Source: Hydrogeniiclostridium mannosilyticum (lineage in GTDB: Bacteria > Bacillota > Clostridia > Oscillospirales > Acutalibacteraceae). Taken from it: a DNA stretch of 64,000 nucleotides. Positions within the stretch are counted from its first letter, which is position 1. Every line of letters starts with the position of its first letter. The notes under the pieces were generated by a model, which was given only the letters and a program-made list of their open reading frames with translations, was not told where the DNA came from and made no database searches. This document shows, piece by piece, positions 42,461-50,906 of this stretch. The stretch is taken from the NCBI RefSeq assembly GCF_003268275.1, contig NZ_QLYR01000001.1, positions 496,001 through 560,000 of the forward strand, given 5' to 3'. Made by a program: the position numbers and the translations under genes.

Positions 42461-43912
42461 TTACACTATACGGAAAGAATCCACCATGACGCATCTTCTC
42501 TTTCTGGTGAAGCTTCTGGCGGAGGTCAGGCCCTCGCCTGTCGGGCCGGCGATGGTAAAGGTGCAGTGGCCTTCACCGCCTACACCGATGCCTGCATAGG
42601 AAGGAGCATTCTTAACAAAGATGGTCGTTTCAACCTCTCTGGCAAATTTAGAGAGATTGTCAATGTTCTTGGAGTGCATATGAGCGGTGTGGCGGTTGCC
42701 GTGCTCAGCCTTAACGGCCATCTTAATCGCCGTGTCAACATCCGGCACACGGACAACGGCCAGAATGGGCATCATCAGCTCGATCTGTACGAAGTGATCC
42801 ATCTCCTGGGCCTCACAGAGCACGCAGCGGATTTCATCGCCGACATTGATGCCGATCTGCTTGAGGATAAGCTTTGCGTCGCGGCCGACCCATTTCTTGT
42901 TAATCGTCTTCTTGCCGTTCTTGCCGTCGACCAAAACAACCTTCTCCAGCTCCAGCATCTGCTCGCGGCTGATGAGGTAAGCGCCCGCTTGAATCATATG
43001 GTGAATCAGTTCGTCGGCAATAGCCTCCAGCGCAAAGACTTCTTTTTCCGCTATGCAGGGGAGGTTATTATCGAAGGTGCAGCCGTCGATGATGTCCTTA
43101 CCGGCCTTTGCAATGTCGGCGGTTTCGTCAACAATAACCGGCGGGTTGCCGGCGCCGGCGCCAATGGCCTTCTTGCCGGAGGAAAGCATCGCCTTGACAA
43201 CGCCCGGGCCGCCCGTGCAGCACAGCATTTTGATGTAGGGGTGCTTGACCATGATGTCCGAGGTCTCCATGGTCGGCTTCGCCACCGCGCAGCACATGTT
43301 CTGCGGCAGGCCGGCCTCAATAGCCGCCCGGTTGATAAGATCCACCGCATAAAGGGAAGTCATCAGGGCATTCGGGTGAGGGTTAAACACCACTGTGTTG
43401 CCGCCGGCAATCATGCCAATGGAGTTGCACAGCACTGTTTCGCTGGGGTTCGTACTCGGGGTCATTGCGCCGATGACGCCGTAGGGCGCCATCTCCAGCA
43501 GCATCAGGCCCTTATCGCCGGAAATAGCTTCCGTCACCAGATCCTCCGTGCCGGGGGTCTTCATGGCTACATAGCGGTGTTTCAAGATCTTGTGCTCCAC
43601 ACGGCCCATGCCGGTTTCAGAAACGCCCAGCTTTGCCATTTCCTCCGCCTCTTCCATAATCAGACGGCGGGCAACGGTGATAAACTTCTCACGCTCCTCA
43701 AAGGACAGATCGCGAAGCTTTCTCTGCGCCTGGTAAGCAGCCTCAATTGCTTCGTTCATATCGTTAAATACGCCGTGATAGGTTTTTCCGTTGATTACCA
43801 CACCAGTGGCGACGGTTGCCGGCTGGGCATCCTGCTCATCACCGGACATGTTCGCAACAACCTTGCGGACTATTTCTTCAATTTCCTTGTTGCTGATATC
43901 CAAAGTCACCAT
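42461..43912 (-). CDS. pduP: CoA-acylating propionaldehyde dehydrogenase PduP
   Basis: The 483-aa enzyme oxidises propionaldehyde to propionyl-CoA with NAD. The catalytic cysteine is C286 (NNLPCIAEKE); the NAD-site PSTNPSETV and EAGLPQNM motifs are those of PduP/EutE. Residues ~8-22 form the targeting helix EIEEIVRKVVANM. AGGAGGT touches the ATG at 43912; TTG at 43903 has better spacing, so the true start may be three residues later. 24 bp after pduO. Confidence 0.95.
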   Translation of the reverse strand: MVTLDISNKEIEEIVRKVVANMSGDEQDAQPATVATGVVINGKTYHGVFNDMNEAIEAAYQAQRKLRDLSFEEREKFITVARRLIMEEAEEMAKLGVSETGMGRVEHKILKHRYVAMKTPGTEDLVTEAISGDKGLMLLEMAPYGVIGAMTPSTNPSETVLCNSIGMIAGGNTVVFNPHPNALMTSLYAVDLINRAAIEAGLPQNMCCAVAKPTMETSDIMVKHPYIKMLCCTGGPGVVKAMLSSGKKAIGAGAGNPPVIVDETADIAKAGKDIIDGCTFDNNLPCIAEKEVFALEAIADELIHHMIQAGAYLISREQMLELEKVVLVDGKNGKKTINKKWVGRDAKLILKQIGINVGDEIRCVLCEAQEMDHFVQIELMMPILAVVRVPDVDTAIKMAVKAEHGNRHTAHMHSKNIDNLSKFAREVETTIFVKNAPSYAGIGVGGEGHCTFTIAGPTGEGLTSARSFTRKRRCVMVDSFRIV

Positions 43913-43936
43913 ACCTCCTATATTTTTTTGCAGTCT

Positions 43937-44959
43937 TCAGTCTAAAACTCCGAACTGCTTTTTGTAAATCTCCTCGGCATAATGTGCCAGGCCGGTGTCC
44001 TGCTCTGCAGAGCCGCCGCTGACACCAAAGCCGCCAATCAGTACGCCGTTGCGGTAGAGGGGAATCCCTCCGCCGAAGATCACAATCCGCCCTTGATTGG
44101 TATTTTGTATCCCGTATAGCGGGCCGTTCGGCTGGCACAGGGCGCCCAGCTTCTCCGTCGACATTTGTACCGACACACTGGTAAACGCCTTACTCTGTGC
44201 AATATCGACACTGGCGATATAAGCGCCGTCCGCCCTCATCAGCGCGGTGGGGTTGCCACCCGCGTCGCACGCCGCCGTTACTACCGGCAGGTGCATCTCC
44301 TTCGCTTTGTCGAGCACCGCCCGGCAAAGCCACAAGCTGAAGTCCAAAAAATCGGAATTGGCGGGCATGAGAGCCACATTGCCTACCGTCAGCTGCATCG
44401 GCGCCGCCGGTGCAGCCGCGGCCTGCACAGCCACCGGCTTCTGCCCTTGCTGGCTGGCAAGCTCCGCATCCATCAGACGGGCCAAAGCGTAGATGAAATC
44501 AGAGATCCGGTTCATCCACATCATCGCCTCACGGCTGATGCCGCCGGTTTGCTTGCTGGAAACAAGCTCCCGTTCCGCCCTGCGGGCAACGCTTCTGGAA
44601 ACATCCAACGCCGCGCCCGCCTCTGTATCCCCTGGAGTAATAAACTCCTTAATTTCAGGAACCGACTTCATAATCGTGTCGATGGACTCTTCCAAGGCAG
44701 CTACCTTTTCCTTGGTAGCAAAGCGTGAGCCGCCCGCCAGCTCGGCGGAAAAGGCAATCAGGTCCTTTTGCAGAGAGCGGACTATTTCGCCGGTGGCCTC
44801 CGGCATCTTCTCTCTTGCCACGCCAAGCGTTGAATTTAGTTCATCAATTGTACCCAACACGCAGAAAATCGGGCTGTTTTTGGGAATCATCTTACGATTC
44901 ATTGTGCTTGCAAAGCCGGAGTCCCCGGTTTTTGTATAGATATTTTTGCGGCTATCCAT
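43937..44959 (-). CDS. pduO: PduO: cob(I)alamin adenosyltransferase fused to GlcG/HbpS-like domain
   Basis: Start ATG at 44959 has AAAGGAGG about 12 nt upstream and begins MDSRKNIYTKTGDSG, the usual PduO start. Of 340 aa, residues ~5-180 are the ATP:corrinoid adenosyltransferase (YTKTGDSGFAS, GTIDELNSTLG, SRSVARRAEREL). After an Ala/Pro linker, residues ~200-340 are a GlcG/HbpS-like domain (GGIPLYRNGVLIGGFGVSGG). It makes adenosylcobalamin for the diol dehydratase, using cob(I)alamin from PduS. Confidence 0.95.
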   Translation of the reverse strand: MDSRKNIYTKTGDSGFASTMNRKMIPKNSPIFCVLGTIDELNSTLGVAREKMPEATGEIVRSLQKDLIAFSAELAGGSRFATKEKVAALEESIDTIMKSVPEIKEFITPGDTEAGAALDVSRSVARRAERELVSSKQTGGISREAMMWMNRISDFIYALARLMDAELASQQGQKPVAVQAAAAPAAPMQLTVGNVALMPANSDFLDFSLWLCRAVLDKAKEMHLPVVTAACDAGGNPTALMRADGAYIASVDIAQSKAFTSVSVQMSTEKLGALCQPNGPLYGIQNTNQGRIVIFGGGIPLYRNGVLIGGFGVSGGSAEQDTGLAHYAEEIYKKQFGVLD

Positions 44960-45000
44960 GAGCGGGACATTCCTCCTTTGCATAAAATTATTTGCTGCCG

Positions 45001-46815
45001 TCAATCCGACAGGGCCAAGCCCAGCGCCACCGCACTGTGCGGCGGCAAGAAACCGAGCAAATTCGCTCTGCCCGCGGCAATTCGGTAATTATTGAGATAT
45101 TCGGAGAGAATGTCCGCAATCTCAAAGTCCTGTGAGCTGCCGCCAACCAATACCACGGAGCCAATTCTGCGGATTTCCCCATCTGGGGCAACCGCTTTCA
45201 GCGCCCGCTGTGCATTAGCCAAAAAGACCTTCTTTTTGGCCATGCGCCGCACATTGGCAATTTTGTCAATGGTCAGCTTTTTATCAGAACGAACCGGCAC
45301 CAGTCCCTGATCCGTTACCACGACAATCCGGGAGTAGAACTGCGGCGGAAGCGGCTCAGAAACAAACTTGACGCTTGAATCTTCAAACCGCAGGTAGAGC
45401 AGCCCCTCGACCTTGGCCAACGGAAACTTTTTAATCAGCTCCGCTGTGTCACGGTCATCCAGGTTGAGCTCCAGATTGATAATCCGCGTCACCATCTCGC
45501 CCGCACCCGCATGGTGGATGGAAGTGACATGGCCGGCGGAATCAATCAGCGCCGCATCCGTGGATCCACCGCCTAAATCGAGAATCGCCAGCGGCGTCTG
45601 AGACCCCGGGGTAGTCAATGCTCCCTTCAACGCCATCTCCGCTTCTTTGCCGGAAACCACCACCGGAATTTGCATCCTGGTTTGCAGCTCTCTGGCAATG
45701 CGGTTCATATGGAGATGGGAGGTCTTTACCATGGCTGCCAGCATCACGACGTTTTCCATCGTGTGCTCACCGGCCAGGGCTCCCTCCACCTTCGTGGCGG
45801 CAAAGGTATCGGCCGCCAGGATTCCCGAAATCCGCATATCCTCAGCCTGTTGCTCCGTCAACTCCGCCATCGTCTGTTTGATGGAGCTGAGCAGCCCGCC
45901 GACATTTGTTCCCTCCTCGCCGGTTGCATCCATCAGGGTACCTACCCGCTCAAGCGCGGCCATAATGGCATCCGCGCCGTCATTGACGTTGATTTCCTCT
46001 GTCTTCTTGTCGCCGGTAAGGCGAATAGTTCCAGCGGGTATTTTTCGCGCATTCACCTGAGCACCCTGAGCACGGATCACAACCCCCGAGCGGCAGCCAG
46101 TCAAGCTGCGCGCAACCGGGATGCTGTCCTTCGTCTCCTGAGGCGTCAGGTGAAAGAGCCCGGCAATGCCATAAGGGTTTGAAAGCGTCTTGATGCTCTC
46201 GCCATTACCAGCCACCTCCACGGCGGCAAGCACGTTCTTTTCCACCTTGGAAATCCCCTTGACTTCATCCACAATCGGGATGATCCGGGTCAAGCGATTC
46301 GCAATTAGAACACCATCGTCACTGCGGACAATGGCCCCCACCACCTTAACGCCGTCCGCAAAAGCCTTGTTCAGCAGCGTAGCCGCCCTGTAATAAGGGC
46401 AGTCGTCAATGATGGCGACCACTTCCTCGGTGTGGCCCGCAAGCCTTTCAATCGGGACTGTGAGCCCCAGCGCCAGGCCTTCTCCGCCGGGAGTATCCGG
46501 GTTATGGCCAATCATCGCGGATCCGATTACCACCGTTTCACTGACGGTGTCCATGGAGAGATTGCTGATAACCGGCGCCGCCTGATTAATACGGATTTCC
46601 GTAACCTCTCGCGCAGTCAGGCCCGCCGAGGACAATGCGCCGTTTAAAGCCGTTACACAGCCCTCAACATTTTTCAAGGTCCCTTTTACGCCGGTGGTCG
46701 CGGTCATAGAAGAAGAAAGGAATACAGGCTTTTCAGCACCCTTGTCCATCAGAATGGCCTCTGTTGTCGAGTTGCCGATATCAATACCGGCTACGATTTT
46801 TGAGGGAAACGCCAT
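45001..46815 (-). CDS. pduG: Diol dehydratase reactivase large subunit PduG
   Basis: Start ATG at 46815 follows GGAGGAG. The 604-aa protein is an actin-like ATPase (VAGIDIGNSTTEA near residue 8; LDLGGGSTDAALID near 410) that swaps damaged cobalamin out of the diol dehydratase. The known partner, the ~120-aa PduH, is not encoded next to it or elsewhere in the window. 97 bp after pduE. Confidence 0.95.
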   Translation of the reverse strand: MAFPSKIVAGIDIGNSTTEAILMDKGAEKPVFLSSSMTATTGVKGTLKNVEGCVTALNGALSSAGLTAREVTEIRINQAAPVISNLSMDTVSETVVIGSAMIGHNPDTPGGEGLALGLTVPIERLAGHTEEVVAIIDDCPYYRAATLLNKAFADGVKVVGAIVRSDDGVLIANRLTRIIPIVDEVKGISKVEKNVLAAVEVAGNGESIKTLSNPYGIAGLFHLTPQETKDSIPVARSLTGCRSGVVIRAQGAQVNARKIPAGTIRLTGDKKTEEINVNDGADAIMAALERVGTLMDATGEEGTNVGGLLSSIKQTMAELTEQQAEDMRISGILAADTFAATKVEGALAGEHTMENVVMLAAMVKTSHLHMNRIARELQTRMQIPVVVSGKEAEMALKGALTTPGSQTPLAILDLGGGSTDAALIDSAGHVTSIHHAGAGEMVTRIINLELNLDDRDTAELIKKFPLAKVEGLLYLRFEDSSVKFVSEPLPPQFYSRIVVVTDQGLVPVRSDKKLTIDKIANVRRMAKKKVFLANAQRALKAVAPDGEIRRIGSVVLVGGSSQDFEIADILSEYLNNYRIAAGRANLLGFLPPHSAVALGLALSD

Positions 46816-46912
46816 TTCCTCTCCTCCTTCCAAATCATTTTTCAGTTAATAAGCCGGGCGGATGAAGCTTCCGCAGTACACGGGATAACCGCCCGTCCAA
46901 ACACCGCAGCGC

Positions 46913-47416
46913 TCAGTCAGCTTTTTTCAGAATCCCCCTGCGCTCATACACCTCCGTGGCTTCACGGACGAGCTGCGCACAAATAGTTGCCTGGTACTGC
47001 TGCTCCAGTTTCTGCGCCAGTTCAACCAGCTGCTGCTTTGTTGAGCGGTTGGGGCGGAGCATATCGTACATCTTAATCAATTCATCATCCGGGATTTGCG
47101 TCATTTCCGCTGCCCGTTTCAAGTTTTCACCAATTTGCGGCTTTCCCGCGCTGGCGGCAATTTGTGCCTGGGCGTGCAGCATGTCGCTTGAAATACGAAT
47201 ATCCTTGATATTCACACTGCCGTCGAGCACCTTTTCCAGCGTCAGGTCCTTAAGGCCCTTTCCAGTCGGCGTCCGGATTTCATCCCGGTGTTTATCAAGC
47301 ATTGGATAATCACTCAGGTCATATTCCTTGGAGGCGGCGGCGCTTTTGCCGGAAAGCTCATTTTTTTTCAGTTCTGCCGCAATCCGTGCGACAATGCTTT
47401 CAATGCTCTCATTCAT
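46913..47416 (-). CDS. pduE: Propanediol dehydratase small subunit PduE
   Basis: The 167-aa subunit has the family's [17 protein letters not shown] (~37-53), [13 protein letters not shown] and DMLRPNRST motifs. Its first 20 residues are an amphipathic helix ([13 protein letters not shown]) as in encapsulated enzymes. GGAGGTGA precedes the ATG, which overlaps pduD by 8 bp. Confidence 0.95.
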   Translation of the reverse strand: MNESIESIVARIAAELKKNELSGKSAAASKEYDLSDYPMLDKHRDEIRTPTGKGLKDLTLEKVLDGSVNIKDIRISSDMLHAQAQIAASAGKPQIGENLKRAAEMTQIPDDELIKMYDMLRPNRSTKQQLVELAQKLEQQYQATICAQLVREATEVYERRGILKKAD

Positions 47417-48101
47417 CCCGCCATTTCACCTCCAGTTGAACCGGGGCCTGCCCGGGACGAATTTCCCGCGTTTCCTTAATATGAAGAATTGCCGCCTTCG
47501 TTTGAAAGGCCGGGCGTACCATACAATCATTTTCCGCCTCAATCGGCACCGGGGACTGGCCCTTAGCATACCGTGCGGCATTCTTGCCGATTTTACGGTA
47601 CATTTCCAATGTAATCAGCGGCGCCTGGGGGAAAAGCTCCAGGTTTGAAAGCGGGAATAGGTCTTTCTGGTGAATGACCGTGGTTCCCTTGGACTGAATC
47701 CCAATCCCAATCCCGGAACCGCTGTAGGTAGCAGCCCGGCGGGCGATGAAGGAAACGTCGGAGATATCCACCACCTTGATGAAGCGGGGTTTGAGCCCCT
47801 CCTCCTCTATACCGGCGGCAATCTCACGAAGCACCTGGGAATGCGGAACCCCGACAATTGTCTTCTTTTGAGCCGTCCCAAAAGCGGGTGCAAGCCCAAT
47901 GACAACCTCGTCCGGGTAAGTTCCTACCTGCGCCTCGCCAATCTCTCGGATGGTAAAACCATCCTCGGAGGCAGCGGCGGCCGCAGGAGCTGCCGAACCG
48001 GCGTTTGCCGGGCTGGAGGAAGCAGCAGCGGGCTCTTTGCCTGCCAGCGCTTCGACAACCCTGCGGGTAATCTCAGCAACCAGCTTTTCATCATATGCCA
48101 T
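47409..48101 (-). CDS. pduD: Propanediol dehydratase medium subunit PduD
   Basis: Start ATG at 48101 follows GGAGGG. The 230-aa subunit has [21 protein letters not shown] and the C-terminal core of the B12-binding middle subunit. Residues 1-20 form a targeting helix ([13 protein letters not shown]) followed by an Ala/Ser/Pro linker, like the known PduD encapsulation peptide. 14 bp after pduC. Confidence 0.95.
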   Translation of the reverse strand: MAYDEKLVAEITRRVVEALAGKEPAAASSSPANAGSAAPAAAAASEDGFTIREIGEAQVGTYPDEVVIGLAPAFGTAQKKTIVGVPHSQVLREIAAGIEEEGLKPRFIKVVDISDVSFIARRAATYSGSGIGIGIQSKGTTVIHQKDLFPLSNLELFPQAPLITLEMYRKIGKNAARYAKGQSPVPIEAENDCMVRPAFQTKAAILHIKETREIRPGQAPVQLEVKWRDE

Positions 48102-48115
48102 CTTCCGTCCCTCCT

Positions 48116-49783
48116 TTAAAATGTTTCGGGGTCGAACGCCTGGGGAATTGCCTTGATCTTCTCCCACGTTTCACCCTCAACATGGTAGCCCGTGCCGGGT
48201 CCTTTATAACAATTTCGATCATTAATTGAACTGTGTACATGGAAATCGCGATCCAAAATCGCCGCTGTCTGCAAGTAGTCACCGGAGACCCGTTGCTTCA
48301 GCATTTCCAAAATGGATTTCGCCACATCCTCATGGCCGGCCTTTGCCAACACCCGAACAATATCCAGGCCGTTGACCTCGCCCTCGACAACACGCTTGGC
48401 GGCCTTTAAATCCTCGTCCACCCGGCGCTTAGCGGTAATGTCCTTACTGCCGTGCGCGTAAACGCACTGCTCCACCTGTTCCTCGGTGACCGGCTCAAAG
48501 CCGAGTCCGTCGAACAAGGCCTGCATGGCTTTCGCCGCCTTATAACGAACCTCCACAACCTGTTCCTCGGTGACCGGGCGCAAACCGCCGTCCACCTTCA
48601 GGTCACGCTGCAGTACGTTATAATCGTCAAAATCATCGGCCTCAAAGTTCGATCCTGCAAACATGTTGTCATAGTTCGGGGTCGCGCTGTAGCCGGAGAA
48701 GATAAAGTCCGTACCCGGCAGCATTTGCATCAGCATACGCGCCGTACGGCGAATGTCCGAATGCGAGAAAGACTGGTCGTTGCTGGAAGCACATTCCAGG
48801 CCCAGCATGGCGGCAATCAGGTTTTCAGCCAGGACCGCCCGAATACCGGAAGGTACCGAGCTGACTACGCCGATGCAGCTTACGGATCCGTTCTGCGTCC
48901 CCTGAACGCCAGCGCCCTTGATGACAAGCAGGCAGCGGGCCTCCAGGTAAAGCATGGATTTCTTCTCCGCATTGCCCATGAGCGCCTCCGATCCGGTGCC
49001 CGAAGTACAACGGACCTTAATGCCTCTGGAAGCATAGGCCGAAGCCAGAAACGCCTTGGAATAAGGGGTGTCGTCCCCGTCGATAAATACTTTCTCGGTA
49101 CCATAGACAGAGAGCGTTTCTGCGTAGGTGGTGATGCCCAGCATACCCAGCATAAGCTCCGTAGCCTCTTCCACCGCGCACTGCGAAAGCACGCCGGGGC
49201 GGCCGTACTGCGAACCCACCAGCAGGCCGATGGCGCACAGCGGGGCATAGCGCGCTACGCCGACCGTCGTCTCCATTTCGGCAAAGCCGCGCAGGGCGGA
49301 TTCCGCCGCATCGCAGGCAATCTGCACCGGGTTATCATCCACATTGGTCACATGGGCCTGGTTCGCCGGGAAAAGGCGTTCACGCATTTTCTGCATGGAC
49401 ATCATCATTTCCACAACATTCAGCTTACCCACAACCTCACAGAGCTTAGCCGGCGTCATGCCGTCCACCAGGCGGGCAACCTTTTCCTTGCCGACGTTGA
49501 TGTCCACCATCATTCTGGCGATCGTCAGGGAGTTCATCGCCATGACTTCCTCCGCCATACTTAAATCAATGGCATGGTCGGCGATGAAGGTATCCTCAAA
49601 ATCGAACTCTTCCCGGCGCTTTTGGTCCATTTCCACAATCACGCCGTTTTCGATTTTGATAGACGGTTTCGGATCATAAGGCGAATCCATAGCCACAAAT
49701 CCCATTTCCGGATCATCCAATATAAAACAGTCTTTATTCACCGGACGTTCCGATAAAACTTTAAAGCGATTGCTTTGCGGCAT
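48116..49783 (-). CDS. pduC: B12-dependent propanediol dehydratase large subunit PduC
   Basis: Start ATG at 49783 follows AAGGCGAGG. The 555-aa TIM-barrel subunit converts 1,2-propanediol to propionaldehyde by an adenosylcobalamin radical mechanism. Strong family motifs: [79 protein letters not shown] and [19 protein letters not shown]. Glycerol dehydratase activity cannot be excluded, but the sugar-cleaving context points to propanediol. Confidence 0.96.
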   Translation of the reverse strand: MPQSNRFKVLSERPVNKDCFILDDPEMGFVAMDSPYDPKPSIKIENGVIVEMDQKRREEFDFEDTFIADHAIDLSMAEEVMAMNSLTIARMMVDINVGKEKVARLVDGMTPAKLCEVVGKLNVVEMMMSMQKMRERLFPANQAHVTNVDDNPVQIACDAAESALRGFAEMETTVGVARYAPLCAIGLLVGSQYGRPGVLSQCAVEEATELMLGMLGITTYAETLSVYGTEKVFIDGDDTPYSKAFLASAYASRGIKVRCTSGTGSEALMGNAEKKSMLYLEARCLLVIKGAGVQGTQNGSVSCIGVVSSVPSGIRAVLAENLIAAMLGLECASSNDQSFSHSDIRRTARMLMQMLPGTDFIFSGYSATPNYDNMFAGSNFEADDFDDYNVLQRDLKVDGGLRPVTEEQVVEVRYKAAKAMQALFDGLGFEPVTEEQVEQCVYAHGSKDITAKRRVDEDLKAAKRVVEGEVNGLDIVRVLAKAGHEDVAKSILEMLKQRVSGDYLQTAAILDRDFHVHSSINDRNCYKGPGTGYHVEGETWEKIKAIPQAFDPETF

Positions 49784-49842
49784 GTAATAACCTCGCCTTT
49801 CCGCTTGCGGTTTCAACGCAAGCAAAATTTAAATATGCGCGC

Positions 49843-50664
49843 TTATTTCAGAGCGGCAATAACCTTCTTGGTAATTTCATTGACCAGGTCCTCGCTGGCA
49901 GCCTTGGAGCCGGAAGCCTCGGAATGGCACTGGCAGGTAGCCTTCTGGTCCGGGGTCAGGCAATGGCACTCCGGTGTTCCGCGGTGCGCGCATCTGCTGC
50001 AGCCGGGGTGTCTGCCCGGAACGCCCATCTGCTTACGGACTTCCAGCAGCTTCTCAATCTGCTCACAGGTAAGCTCCTGGCCGCCGCCCAGTTGTTTGGC
50101 ATAGTAGCTGACCTTGGCGAAGTACTCCAGGGTCTCCATCTTAAAGTAGGCGTTGATCAGGCTGACGCCAACGCTCAAAGCGCCATGGTTCTGCAGCAGG
50201 ACTGCGTCATGGTTCTGGAAAGCCTCGGAAATCGCGTCCGGAATCTCCATCGTGGAGGGCGTGCCGTATTTGGTCAGCGGAACGGTGCCCAGGGAGATGA
50301 TGGCCTCAGGCATGATGTAGGTGTCCAGCGCCATGCCGCAAACAGCGTGAGCGGTGGCAATCGGCGGGTGGGCATGCACAACGGCATTGACATCCGGACG
50401 TTCCTGGTACACACGCAGATGCATTTTGAACTCGGAGGAGGGCTTATACTTTGCATTGGGCTCCAGCATGTTGCCCTTGCCGTCTACCTTCAGGATCATA
50501 TCCGGGGTCATAAAGCCCTTGGAAACGCCCGTAGGGGTGCAGTAGAACTCGTTGTCGTTGATCTTTACGGAAAAGTTGCCGTCATTTGCTGCGACAAAAC
50601 CGTTCTGATAAATACGGCGGCCAATATCGCACAGTTCTTTTTTGATTTCAAATGCTGTTGCCAT
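49843..50664 (-). CDS. Class II L-rhamnulose/fuculose-phosphate aldolase with Cys-rich linker and C-terminal encapsulation peptide
   Basis: Start ATG at 50664 follows AAAAAGGAG at 9 nt. The 273-aa protein has the class II aldolase fold: zinc ligands H97, H99 (VVHAHPP) and H160 (QNHGAL), catalytic acid E78 (SSEFKMHL). After residue ~217 comes a Cys/His-rich segment with C222, C225, C233, C235, C244 and C246, then a Ser/Ala linker and a terminal amphipathic helix LVNEITKKVIAAL matching the N-terminal targeting helices of the other BMC enzymes. It splits the sugar-1-phosphate into DHAP and L-lactaldehyde. The adjacent rhamnulokinase favours rhamnulose-1-phosphate; fuculose-1-phosphate is possible. 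First gene of the BMC operon. Confidence 0.93.
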   Translation of the reverse strand: MATAFEIKKELCDIGRRIYQNGFVAANDGNFSVKINDNEFYCTPTGVSKGFMTPDMILKVDGKGNMLEPNAKYKPSSEFKMHLRVYQERPDVNAVVHAHPPIATAHAVCGMALDTYIMPEAIISLGTVPLTKYGTPSTMEIPDAISEAFQNHDAVLLQNHGALSVGVSLINAYFKMETLEYFAKVSYYAKQLGGGQELTCEQIEKLLEVRKQMGVPGRHPGCSRCAHRGTPECHCLTPDQKATCQCHSEASGSKAASEDLVNEITKKVIAALK

Positions 50665-50771
50665 AATTGATAACTCCTTTTTCATTTTTGAATTATCGGG
50701 ATTGATTGATTCCGATTTCTTAGCTTCATTTTATCAGAAATGAGCAGATTAAGCTATAAATGGCGCTTAAA

Positions 50772-50828
50772 TTGATAAAAACGCGTTCATTTGTTGTCAA
50801 ATAATCGAATGTAATCAAAAATATTACA
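50772..50828 (-). promoter_or_regulatory. BMC operon promoter with upstream inverted repeat and cre-like site
   Basis: Minus strand TTGACA (50795-50800), 17-bp spacer, TATCAA (50772-50777). Ten bp upstream of the -35 lies a perfect inverted repeat TGTAAT-N7-ATTACA (50810-50828), a good place for an activator. Between the boxes is TGAACGCGTTTTTA (50776-50789), matching the CcpA cre consensus at 12 of 14 positions, so catabolite repression is plausible. All inferred from sequence. Confidence 0.55.
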
Positions 50829-50906
50829 AAAGGAATATTCTTGAAAAATAGCCAAAATGCTCCGCCCATCTTTGGGTAATTTTTTTACGAAACGCGCGGG
50901 ATAAGC

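Noticed and set aside
46855-46895. CGGGCGG...CCGCCCG hairpin between pduE and pduG
   Set aside because: Seven-bp stem, long loop, no T tract, in the middle of an operon; not convincing as a terminator.
50665-50906. B12 riboswitch before the BMC operon
   Set aside because: Searched because PduCDE needs B12; no B12-box-like conserved core and too short a leader.
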